Below are positions 25,050-32,943 of a DNA stretch of 40,865 nt, one piece after another. The stretch comes from an uncultured Anaerobutyricum sp. (lineage in GTDB: Bacteria > Bacillota > Clostridia > Lachnospirales > Lachnospiraceae), in assembly GCF_934307085.1 (NCBI RefSeq), contig NZ_CAKRCF010000030.1, forward strand, positions 1-40,865, written 5' to 3'. A model generated the notes under the pieces. That model was not told the origin of the DNA. It saw nothing but the letters and a program-made list of their open reading frames with translations, and searched no databases. A program made the position numbers and the translations under genes. Position 1 is the stretch's first letter. Each line of letters starts with the position of its first letter.

Positions 25050-25245
25050 TTTTATTCTATCGTTCTTATTTCATTATTTTTGTTCTTCTATTTCTAAACC
25101 CAGTATCCTTGTTCTATTATCCTTATTCTGCTATTTCTATCCTACTGTTCTGGTTCTATTATCTTTGTTCCAGTATTTCTATCTCACTGTTCTTTGTTCT
25201 ACTGTCTCTATTTTGTTATTCCTATCCCATTGTATTTATCATCTT
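25050..25245. repeat. degenerate pyrimidine-rich tandem repeat
   Basis: About ten imperfect units of roughly 20-22 bp built on TGTTCTATTATC and CTATTTCTATCCTAC, nearly free of G on the plus strand. It lies immediately upstream of lctP, so its RNA would be an A/G-rich leader. Confidence 0.55.
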
Positions 25246-25265
25246 TAAACCAACCGCTAATCCAT

Positions 25266-25331
25266 TTAATGTATCAAGCCCGGAGCTGTGTCCTGTATGA
25301 ATAATTCTGCTGCACAATAGGTACATTTCAT
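25266..25331 (-). CDS. possible 21-residue CxxC peptide or gene remnant
   Basis: An AGGAGG 8 nt before ATG opens a short frame beginning MKCTYCAAELFIQ and ending after 21 codons. Shifting frame after residue 13 allows a run GHSSGLDTLNGLAVGLKM, suggesting that a zinc-ribbon-like gene decayed by frameshift. It lies upstream of lctP on the same strand. Whether it is translated is unknown. Confidence 0.25.
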   Translation of the reverse strand: MKCTYCAAELFIQDTAPGLIH

Positions 25332-25346
25332 GGTTTTATCCTCCTG

Positions 25347-25375
25347 TTGTCAAAAAAGATGAAATATGTTCTAAT
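25347..25375 (+). promoter_or_regulatory. candidate pucR promoter
   Basis: TTGTCA (25347-25352), 17 bp, TCTAAT (25370-25375), pointing to pucR with a leader of about 125 nt. Confidence 0.5.
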
Positions 25376-25507
25376 AGAGAAAGTACTGTATTCTTAATAA
25401 AATAACTAATTAAGGCAATATAACAGCATTATTAGCTAAAGTCAAGGCAGATAGATAGAAAAAGCAGGCAAATTATTTAGTGAAACATCAATGGGAGGTC
25501 TTCGTTT

Positions 25508-27073
25508 ATGGAACTTACGTTACAGTGGCTGTTAGAAGAAAGTGAATTAACTGGTTTGAAACTTCTTACCTGTAAGGAGCATTTATCAAATGTCATTTCT
25601 GGAGTAAATATCATGGATAATCCGGATACAGTTCGCTGGATAAAACCAGGTGAACTTGTTCTTACAACTGGTTATGTCTTTCGCGAGAATCCTTCTTTGC
25701 AGGAGACTACTATTGCTGACCTTAAAAAGGCAGGCTGTGCAGCTCTATGTATTAAGTCCAAACGTTTTCTTGATGAAATTCCCCAGCCAATGCTTGATGT
25801 TTCCCAAAAAGAGGGGCTTCCTATTATTGAGCTGCCCCCGGATTATTCTCTTGCTGATATTTCTGAAACTGTTTCTAAAAGTCTTTTTCAAGAGCAGTTT
25901 CAGGATGCTGTCCGTGAACAGACCCTGCTAAACACTTTATTTAACTGTTATTTTCAGGGGCGTTCTATGGGTGAGATTTTAAAGATTCTGTCTGACTATA
26001 CAGCTTCCTCTGTTTTTATTCTTGATAACAATGCACTGAGTAACTGGTTTTCTCTGACACCACAAGATTTCTCTCTGCTTCCTGATGACGAACTTCCTAA
26101 ACTGGAGGTTCTTACGTCCCACGCTTTAAAGAGTCAGGTATGTTTTCAGGGCAGTCCGAGAACTGCTGGCCTTCTTTCATTTTCTAACCCAAGGTATACA
26201 CTCTGTATCTTATATGAAGAAGGACAGGAGCCGAACTGGAATACGCTTTCCCACGCATTGATGATTTTGGATTTTTCCAGAAATAATAAGGAGATTCATC
26301 ATCCGCAGGTTATGAATTATTATGATTCCTTCTTCCATTTTCTTATGAGTGAGGAGAATTTTTCAGAATCCTATCAGCTTCAGCTTTGTGGATATTATGG
26401 ACTTCCGCATCCTGCAAACTGTATATGTGCTTTGATTTCTGTGCCTTCACAGATAGAACCTTCTTCGCTAAAGCATCTGGCAAATGAATATGATAAAGAG
26501 CTGCGTCAGTCTGCATTTGCTGAATCTTCGTATTTTATTGCCTGGAATAAAAGTGGCATCTGCATTTGTTTTTTTCCGGCGAAAGACCAGAATCTTTCTC
26601 CGGCAATTCAGGAGTTTCTTTCAAATAAGGAAACTGTATGTGGTATCAGCCGCCCTTATGCAGTTCCACTTCGTCAGGCCTATAAAGAAGCCGTTCTCAT
26701 GCTGTCACTCGCTCGGATTTTCCCTGAAAGAAAGTGTTTCTTCTTTCAGGATTACCTTATCTTCTGGAATGTTTCTAAACTGTCTGAGGAAGAAAAACAG
26801 GCAATTTACCGCATGACAATCCAGCCTCTTGTTGATTACGATAAGAAAAATGATGCAGACCTTACGGAGACATTGATGGAATATTTTGAATGTCACCTGA
26901 ACGCAACACTCGCAGCATCTAAACTGTATATTCACCGAAATACTTTTTTAAAGCGAATGGAAAAAATCCAGTCTCTTATTGCTTTTCATCCAGATGACCA
27001 TAATAATCTGTTTTCGATTTATTATGGTTTATGTGTATATCTGTTTGATAATGCACCTCTGACTGCTGATTAA
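25508..27073 (+). CDS. pucR: PucR-family transcriptional regulator
   Basis: 521 residues. N-terminal PucR ligand domain (about 5-125: LLTCKEHLSNVISGVNIMDNPD, WIKPGELVLTTGYVF, GLPIIELPPDYSLADI), a central GGDEF-like/unknown region (about 280-400), and a C-terminal HTH_30 DNA-binding domain (about 455-515: YFECHLNATLAASKLYIHRNTFLKRMEKI). GGGAGGT 7 nt before the ATG. In Bacillus subtilis PucR activates the purine and allantoin catabolic genes in response to allantoin-type compounds. Here it sits in the middle of the ureide cluster, divergent from lctP and convergent with allC, so it very probably controls both halves. Confidence 0.92.
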   Translation: MELTLQWLLEESELTGLKLLTCKEHLSNVISGVNIMDNPDTVRWIKPGELVLTTGYVFRENPSLQETTIADLKKAGCAALCIKSKRFLDEIPQPMLDVSQKEGLPIIELPPDYSLADISETVSKSLFQEQFQDAVREQTLLNTLFNCYFQGRSMGEILKILSDYTASSVFILDNNALSNWFSLTPQDFSLLPDDELPKLEVLTSHALKSQVCFQGSPRTAGLLSFSNPRYTLCILYEEGQEPNWNTLSHALMILDFSRNNKEIHHPQVMNYYDSFFHFLMSEENFSESYQLQLCGYYGLPHPANCICALISVPSQIEPSSLKHLANEYDKELRQSAFAESSYFIAWNKSGICICFFPAKDQNLSPAIQEFLSNKETVCGISRPYAVPLRQAYKEAVLMLSLARIFPERKCFFFQDYLIFWNVSKLSEEEKQAIYRMTIQPLVDYDKKNDADLTETLMEYFECHLNATLAASKLYIHRNTFLKRMEKIQSLIAFHPDDHNNLFSIYYGLCVYLFDNAPLTAD

Positions 27074-27079
27074 TCTTTC

Positions 27080-27175
27080 TATGCTAAACATATATTATAA
27101 TTTCGATTGTTGATTAAAACATATTTTTATGCTCAACACATATTGCGACTCTGACGATTGGTTAAGATATCCTGT
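27080..27175. repeat. weak 48-bp tandem duplication
   Basis: Two imperfect units beginning TATGCT (27080 and 27128) share the pattern TATGCT-AACA-ATATT and later GATT..TTAA. They fill the gap between the convergent pucR and allC stops; no clear terminator is seen there. Confidence 0.3.
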
Positions 27176-27250
27176 CAAACTCATATCGTGATTATTAACA
27201 ATAATTAGGTCAGACTTTCGTTATCATATACATATTCAAAATTATAGATT

Positions 27251-28492
27251 CTAGCGAGTAAGCAATTTTTCTGCCAGATGTTCCATAACAATAGCCGCCT
27301 TTGCAAATTCACTATACTTTGTAAATTCTACCGGGCAATGGCTTCTTCCGTCTTTACTTGGAACAAAGAGCATGACAGTCGGAAGTACCTGTCCGATTTC
27401 CAAGGAATCATGTCCGGCTCCACTCGGAAGATGACGATAAGAATATCCTTCTTTTTCGCAGGCTTCTTCCATGATGTTAAGCATTTCTTCTGATAACTGT
27501 ACCGGAGTGATTGTAAGCTTGCTGTCCATATCGTAACTTCCGTCCATTGCTTTTACTTCACAATCAAGTGCGTGGCGGATTCTTCGTGCAATATCGTTGA
27601 TATTATCGTTGTTACTGGAACGAATATCGACGGTAAACTGTACTTCTTCCGCTACGATGTTCATTCCTCCCGGAATTGTTTTCATATATCCAACCGTCGC
27701 TACAGTTCCATCTGCTTTTTCCCTTGCCCAATCGGCAATCTTGGAAATGACTTTTGTTGCCGCATCTACTGCGTCTTTTCTCATGTCCATCGGTGTCGTT
27801 CCGGCATGGTCTGCTCTTCCATGAATTGTAATCATATAACGCTGAATTCCAACAATGCAGTCTACAAGACCAATTTCTACATTTTCTGCATCGAGTACTG
27901 GCCCCTGTTCAATATGCGCTTCCATAAAATAACCGATACTGCCTTTTTCCCATGCAGCTTCCTCGATTTTTTCTGGTACAAGACCATATTCTTTCATGGC
28001 ATCATAGATAGTAATTCCATTGGTATCTGCATAATTTTTTGTGTACTCAACATCTCTGTGTCCAAGCATTGCACCGGAGCCAAAATATCCTGTTCCAAAA
28101 CGCATTCCCTCTTCATCACAAAAGCCAACTGCCACAAAGTTTCTTTTGAGGGCAACTCCCTTTTCTTTTAAGAGTCTTGCAACCTCTATTGCACAGATGA
28201 CTCCGGCAATTCCATCATAATCTCCACCATTGATAACGGAATCATAATGAGACCCCATCATAATACAAGGCTCGTCTTTATTCTCACCTTCAAGAGCTCC
28301 AAATACATTTCCAGCAGTATCTTCAAATACTTCAAGACCTGCCTCAAGCATTAATTTTTTGATATATTCTACTGCCGCTCTTGCCTCTTTTGTGAAAGGT
28401 AATCTTGTACATCCGTTTCCTGGTGTCGCTGTATATTTTTTCAGATGTTCTAAGTCTCTGGCAATTCTTCCCGTAATGTCTTCCATGCCCAT
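27251..28492 (-). CDS. allC: allantoate amidohydrolase (M20 family)
   Basis: 413 residues of the M20 allantoate amidohydrolase/N-carbamoyl-amino-acid hydrolase family. Hydrolyses allantoate to ureidoglycine, CO2 and ammonia. Metal-site motifs: GSHYDSV (His, then Asp in GDYDGIAGV), CDEEGMRF (the catalytic and metal Glu pair), AHIEQGP, and His in GAGHDS; substrate Arg in the HGRADHAGTTPM dimerisation region. Family members with carbamoylase activity look similar, so the substrate is assigned from the adjacent allB, pucG and arcC genes. GAGGA 7 nt before the ATG. The carbamate kinase gene ends 27 nt upstream; the two form an operon. Confidence 0.9.
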   Translation of the reverse strand: MGMEDITGRIARDLEHLKKYTATPGNGCTRLPFTKEARAAVEYIKKLMLEAGLEVFEDTAGNVFGALEGENKDEPCIMMGSHYDSVINGGDYDGIAGVICAIEVARLLKEKGVALKRNFVAVGFCDEEGMRFGTGYFGSGAMLGHRDVEYTKNYADTNGITIYDAMKEYGLVPEKIEEAAWEKGSIGYFMEAHIEQGPVLDAENVEIGLVDCIVGIQRYMITIHGRADHAGTTPMDMRKDAVDAATKVISKIADWAREKADGTVATVGYMKTIPGGMNIVAEEVQFTVDIRSSNNDNINDIARRIRHALDCEVKAMDGSYDMDSKLTITPVQLSEEMLNIMEEACEKEGYSYRHLPSGAGHDSLEIGQVLPTVMLFVPSKDGRSHCPVEFTKYSEFAKAAIVMEHLAEKLLTR

Positions 28493-28519
28493 ACGCTCAT
28501 CCTCGTCTTTCTATCTTCA

Positions 28520-29455
28520 CTATTGATATATAATTGTTCCTGTTTTTCCTGCCATTCCTTCTGCCGCTTTTTCAAGTTCTGTAATCAGGGCAATCCGACC
28601 TTTCCCGGACTTTGCAAAACGGATGCCTGCCTCTACTTTCGGAAGCATGGAACCTTTGGCAAACTGATTCTGTCTGATATATTCTTCTGCCTGTGTAACG
28701 GACATTGCATCAAGCCACTGCTGATTCTCTTTTCCAAAGTTAATTGCTACTTTTTCCACTGCTGTTAAAATGATAAGACGCTGTGCACCAAGTTCCGCTG
28801 CTAAAAGGCTGCTCGCATTGTCTTTATCAATGACTGCATTGATTCCGTTAAGATATCCATTTTCATTGATAACTGGAATCCCCCCGCCCCCGCAGGTAAG
28901 TACGATATGACCTGCCTCAAGCAATGTTTTTATCGTCTGTAACTCTCTTATTTTTTTAGGCATCGGGGAGGCTACCACCATGCGGTAGCCTCTTCCTGCA
29001 TCTTCCATACAGGCAATTCCTTTTGCCTCATTTATTTCTGCCTCTTCTTTTGTAAGGAAACGTCCGATTGGTTTTGTCGGATGGGAAAATGCTTCATCGT
29101 TTTTGTCTACTTCTACCTGTGATAAAATCGTCGAAACCTTTTTATCAATATTTCTGCGATATAATTCATATTTGATAGCATTTTGAAGTCCGATTCCAAT
29201 GTATCCCTGACTCATTGCCACGCTCACCGGGAGAGGAACACTTCCATATCCTTCTTTTTCTGTAGCAAGCGTATCCATTGCATCCTGAATCATTCCAACC
29301 TGCGGACCGTTCCCGTGAGTGATGACCAGATTTACGCCATCTTCTACCAAATCCGCAATTACTTTTGCTGTCTTTTCTACTGCTTTTTTCTGTTCTTCTA
29401 AATTCGAACCGAGAGCATTTCCACCAAGAGCAATTACTACTGTCTTTCCATTCAT
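28520..29455 (-). CDS. arcC: carbamate kinase
   Basis: 311 residues, full length. Transfers phosphate from carbamoyl phosphate to ADP, giving ATP, CO2 and ammonia. Motifs: VVIALGGNAL at the N-terminus, THGNGPQVG, QGYIGIGLQNA, SHPTKPIGRF, EDAGRGYRMVVASP, LTCGGGGIPV, AVIDKDNASSLLA and the terminal FAKGSMLPKVEA and GTIIYQ. No arginine deiminase or ornithine carbamoyltransferase gene is near, so its carbamoyl phosphate most likely comes from the neighbouring AllF-AllG protein. Promoter candidate at 29561-29588. Confidence 0.96.
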   Translation of the reverse strand: MNGKTVVIALGGNALGSNLEEQKKAVEKTAKVIADLVEDGVNLVITHGNGPQVGMIQDAMDTLATEKEGYGSVPLPVSVAMSQGYIGIGLQNAIKYELYRRNIDKKVSTILSQVEVDKNDEAFSHPTKPIGRFLTKEEAEINEAKGIACMEDAGRGYRMVVASPMPKKIRELQTIKTLLEAGHIVLTCGGGGIPVINENGYLNGINAVIDKDNASSLLAAELGAQRLIILTAVEKVAINFGKENQQWLDAMSVTQAEEYIRQNQFAKGSMLPKVEAGIRFAKSGKGRIALITELEKAAEGMAGKTGTIIYQ

Positions 29456-29507
29456 TGCTTCATCTCCTGTTGTATCTGGTTTTTATTTCCAGTATTTCAA
29501 CACTGAC

Positions 29508-29577
29508 AACATTTAACATTCAACTTTATCTATATATTCACATTATATTTCCTTAACATGTTAATATTTAACTTTAT
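29508..29577. promoter_or_regulatory. imperfect direct repeat in the arcC promoter region
   Basis: A 22-bp unit (29508-29529) and a 23-bp unit (29555-29577) match at about 20 positions, both ending ..ACTTTAT, 48 bp apart. The second overlaps the -10 box and contains the palindrome TTAACATGTTAA (29553-29564). It looks like a pair of operator sites. Confidence 0.4.
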
Positions 29578-29588
29578 AAATATGTCAA
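29561..29588 (-). promoter_or_regulatory. promoter of arcC-allC
   Basis: On the minus strand TTGACA (29588-29583), 16 bp, TATTAA (29566-29561); leader of about 100 nt. Confidence 0.6.
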
Positions 29589-29593
29589 AATAC

Positions 29594-29618
29594 TCGAGCG
29601 TGTTTGAAAAATACTTTA
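29594..29618. repeat. copy of the dispersed hairpin repeat
   Basis: TCGAGCGTGTTTGAAAAATA then CTTTA, 13 bp after the stop of the allFG gene and just upstream of the arcC promoter. Confidence 0.55.
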
Positions 29619-29630
29619 TGTACACACCTG

Positions 29631-32600
29631 TTATGCCTCAAATCCAAGTTTCTTAGCATAGGCCGTAATTGCTTTTTCAAAGCACTCGATTGGTGGATGT
29701 ACCGTACCTGCTCCAATCTGTCCATATCCGGCAATTTTATGAGCAATACCTGTATTGATGACCGGTGTGATTCCCTTTTCTACAACCAGTCTTGCATCAA
29801 TGCCAAGACAAATTCCCTGGAAGTTCCAGGTTGGTACGATAAAGTTTGGATTATGGTCAATCGTGATTTCTGCCATTTCGTTACTTGTGCGAAGGGCATC
29901 TTCATAACCACCTGCACCGACAAATCTTGTAACCGCAGGAGCTGCAATCATCGCCATTCCACCTACGCCAAATGTCTCTGTGATTGCGCTGTCTCCCATA
30001 TCCGGGCAGGCATCCTCACCGTCATAGCCCGTAAAATACAAGCCCTGTGGTGTGTTGACCGGACCTGTAAACCATGTATCTCCCATTCCGGCAATACGGA
30101 TACCAAATTCATATCCATTTCGGCACATTGCAGTAACGATGGTTCCTTTCTGAATCGTTCTTGCTCCGTCCATAACAGCCTTGGCAGTTGCCATCATGAT
30201 ATTTAAGAAGAACTGATCTGTATCTGAAAGGAATTTAATGACATCGTATTTATCCTTTTCATTCATATCTAATGCCGTAATTGCAGGAGCAACTTCTTTC
30301 AAAAATGCGAGAGAAGCTGCAATGTTTCTCTGATGGAACTCATCTCCCATTGCTACCGCTTTCGCAATCAATGGATTTAAAGCGAGACCATTTTCCATAT
30401 CACGAAGTACACGTCCTAATGTTGGACCGAGAACATCTCTCATCCAGCGGAGTCTGTTTACAACTTCTTTAGAATATGCTCCAAAACGAAGTACCTTTCC
30501 GATTCCCTCGTTCATCGTGCAGTATGCTTTGTTTCCATCTGTCTCATTTTCAACGACAAATACTGGCATATTCGGAGAAGTGATTCCGCCCATCGGACCT
30601 ACAGCATTTACATGATGACAAGGAATAAATTTCACTTCACCACTCTCTAACAGTGTTCTTGCTTCTTCTTCTGTCTGTGCCCACTCTTCAAATAACACAG
30701 CTCCCACGCAGGAACCCTGTACTGGATCTGGCATATTTTCGTATACGATTGGAGGTCCAGCATGAAGAATCACTTTCCCCTCGCAAAGTTCTGGAATTAC
30801 TTCTTTAGCACGCACATTGTCTTTTAAAACTGGCTGGCTTGCAACAACCTTTGCGATTACTCTCTGGTTTGCCTCATCAATTCCGTCATAATTTCTTAGG
30901 AAATTTAATGTCTTGATCAATTCCACTTTTCCGCCTGCCGGTGGCATCCAGTCGTACTGTACAACCTCACAGCCAAACTCTTTTACTACTTCCGCAAAAC
31001 TCTTTAAACCGATGTTGATGATGCGTGGTTTTTCGGATAATAAAACTCTAAGCTGCTGGGAAACTTTCTGCTTTCCGTTCTTTGTAAAATCTGCACCAGC
31101 TTCTCCGTTTTTGCTTTCTCCTGTGCTTTCTTTTCTATTTTCTTCCTGGTTTTCCACTTTAATTTCTTCTGCAACTTCTTTTTGATTCCCTTTTTTACAG
31201 CTTTCTTTTTTTCGAATCTCTTTTTCCGGCTCGCTGAAATCCCTTCCGATTGCCTGAATTGCAGTACGGCATGCCAGCTTATTATTTTCACAGACAATAA
31301 CGCCTGCCTCCTGCAGTTTCTTTACTGCCTCATCGTATCCCTGATAGTCTTTTCTTGTTCCACATACCGTCGCTACAAAAAATACCTTTCTTCCTGCATC
31401 TTCTGCCTTTTTACGTAGTTGGAGAATAGAAGGAAGCAATGCCCCTGCCATATCTTCATGAGAACCATAACCGAGCATAATGTCTAAAAGAATGACTCCT
31501 GTAGATTCATCATCGACTGCACTTTCCATACATTCAATTCTCTTTTCCGGGTCAATCATTGGATGTGGTTTTCCTTTTGTATAGGCATCGTCACCGAGGT
31601 CTACGACAACATTTCCGCCAAGCTGAAGCATATATCCATCAATGTCAACTGGTGGCTCCTTTACATCTAAGGCATCTTTGATAAGCATTGCTGCTTCATT
31701 TGCAAGTGTTCCACCAGAATAGTATGCCTTGATTGTTTTGTTTTCCTCTGCCTTAAAGAACTGAGACTTATCCACATCGACAGTGGCTTCTGGAACCTTT
31801 TGTCCCCTTACAAGACTTACTGCTAACCTTGCTGCCTCGTCCAATGTATAGGTGTGATAGAAGTTTTCTTCATGATATTCTGGTTTTTCTCCGACAAATA
31901 ATGTGACAACTGGCTTAGAAAAGCTTGCTAATCTTTCTGAAATGGTGTCACGCACTTCTTTTGCCGGTGGCTTGGAAACGATAATCACAACTTTTACGCT
32001 GTCATCTTCTTCCATCGCATCAATCATGTCTAACATTGTGATTCCGCCGATGGAAGCATTCAGATCACGTCCACCAATACCGATAGCATTAGTAACGCCT
32101 TCTCCCAAACGGTCAATAATTGTTGTAAGTTCCTGAATTCCAGTTCCAGAAGCTCCGATAATTCCGATAGAACCTTTTTCTACATTGTTGGTAAATGCAA
32201 TCGGCACTCCCTGAATAATTCCAGTTCCACAGTCCGGTCCCATCACTGCAAGTCCTTTTTCATGTGCCTTTGTCTTTAATGCTTTTTCATCCTCAATGCT
32301 GACGTTATCGCTGAACATAAAAACATTTAAGCCTTCATCTAAGGCTCTGTCTGCTTCTAAAGCTGCATACTCGCCAGGAATAGAAATGACAGCAAGATTC
32401 GCTTCTGGCATTTTCTCCAATGCCTTATCCCAGGACTTTACACTCTCTGCTGATTTTTCCCCATTTGATACGATGGACTGCTTTTTGAAGAACTCTTCCA
32501 TTTCATTTTCAATTGTTGCCAAAAGTGCTTCATCATCCACATCTGCTACAATTACAAGGTCATTGGCTCCTGCTTCTGCAAGCTCCGGTGTTGCCAATCC

Positions 32601-32747
32601 ACTCTGTTCATAAATATCTTTATTTGCAGGAGTTCCCATCATAATAGAAACTTTATTTACTCCCTCAATTGTAGAAATCTGATTTGTCAAAAGCATAAGA
32701 ATTACCGAATCATGATAACTTCCTTTTTTTATTACTGTTTTTAACAT
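29631..32747 (-). CDS. fused FdrA (AllF) - DUF1116/YlbE (AllG) protein, putative oxamate carbamoyltransferase
   Basis: 1038 residues. Residues 1 to about 505 are FdrA/AllF, a succinyl-CoA-synthetase-like protein (MGPDCGTGIIQGVPIAF, IGIIGASGTGIQELTTII, GIGGRDLNASIGG). A Lys/Glu/Asn-rich linker (about 505-570) joins it to a DUF1116 (YlbE/AllG) domain (about 575-1038; VLHAGPPIVYENMPDPVQGS, GPMGGITSPNMPVF, FTGYDGEDACPDMGDSAI, NPNFIVPTWNFQGICLGID). In E. coli the separate allF, allG and allH products make up oxamate carbamoyltransferase, which converts oxalurate and phosphate to oxamate and carbamoyl phosphate. Here the first two are one chain and allH is not in the window. Flanked by pucG and arcC, the steps before and after. 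The ATG follows AGAGGAAAAAAG. Confidence 0.88.
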   Translation of the reverse strand: MLKTVIKKGSYHDSVILMLLTNQISTIEGVNKVSIMMGTPANKDIYEQSGLATPELAEAGANDLVIVADVDDEALLATIENEMEEFFKKQSIVSNGEKSAESVKSWDKALEKMPEANLAVISIPGEYAALEADRALDEGLNVFMFSDNVSIEDEKALKTKAHEKGLAVMGPDCGTGIIQGVPIAFTNNVEKGSIGIIGASGTGIQELTTIIDRLGEGVTNAIGIGGRDLNASIGGITMLDMIDAMEEDDSVKVVIIVSKPPAKEVRDTISERLASFSKPVVTLFVGEKPEYHEENFYHTYTLDEAARLAVSLVRGQKVPEATVDVDKSQFFKAEENKTIKAYYSGGTLANEAAMLIKDALDVKEPPVDIDGYMLQLGGNVVVDLGDDAYTKGKPHPMIDPEKRIECMESAVDDESTGVILLDIMLGYGSHEDMAGALLPSILQLRKKAEDAGRKVFFVATVCGTRKDYQGYDEAVKKLQEAGVIVCENNKLACRTAIQAIGRDFSEPEKEIRKKESCKKGNQKEVAEEIKVENQEENRKESTGESKNGEAGADFTKNGKQKVSQQLRVLLSEKPRIINIGLKSFAEVVKEFGCEVVQYDWMPPAGGKVELIKTLNFLRNYDGIDEANQRVIAKVVASQPVLKDNVRAKEVIPELCEGKVILHAGPPIVYENMPDPVQGSCVGAVLFEEWAQTEEEARTLLESGEVKFIPCHHVNAVGPMGGITSPNMPVFVVENETDGNKAYCTMNEGIGKVLRFGAYSKEVVNRLRWMRDVLGPTLGRVLRDMENGLALNPLIAKAVAMGDEFHQRNIAASLAFLKEVAPAITALDMNEKDKYDVIKFLSDTDQFFLNIMMATAKAVMDGARTIQKGTIVTAMCRNGYEFGIRIAGMGDTWFTGPVNTPQGLYFTGYDGEDACPDMGDSAITETFGVGGMAMIAAPAVTRFVGAGGYEDALRTSNEMAEITIDHNPNFIVPTWNFQGICLGIDARLVVEKGITPVINTGIAHKIAGYGQIGAGTVHPPIECFEKAITAYAKKLGFEA

Positions 32748-32865
32748 CTTTTTTCCTCTTTCTGTTATACTATAACTGTACTATAATATATAACCATTCA
32801 GGATTCTGTATCTTTTATCCTAATAATTATAATTTTTCTATAATTATCTAAGCATTTTTCCTGTA

Positions 32866-32919
32866 AAAAAAGCACTCCTTATACTTCGTACTTCCTCGTA
32901 CATATATAAGGGTGCTTTT
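32866..32919 (-). terminator. terminator after pucG
   Basis: AAAAGCAC and CCTTATA on one side pair with TATAAGG and TGCTTTT on the other (32867-32882 with 32904-32919, one bulge). The minus-strand stem ends in TTTTTTT. Confidence 0.8.
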
Positions 32920-32943
32920 CTCTATTCAGCTAAATCACTTAAT

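Noticed and set aside
27251..28492. Beta-ureidopropionase or N-carbamoyl-L-amino acid hydrolase
   Set aside because: Possible by family, but the adjacent allantoinase, PucG and carbamate kinase genes make allantoate the better substrate.
29604..30206. Long open frame on the plus strand opposite the AllF-AllG gene
   Set aside because: No ribosome binding site; it is the antisense shadow of a well-supported coding sequence.
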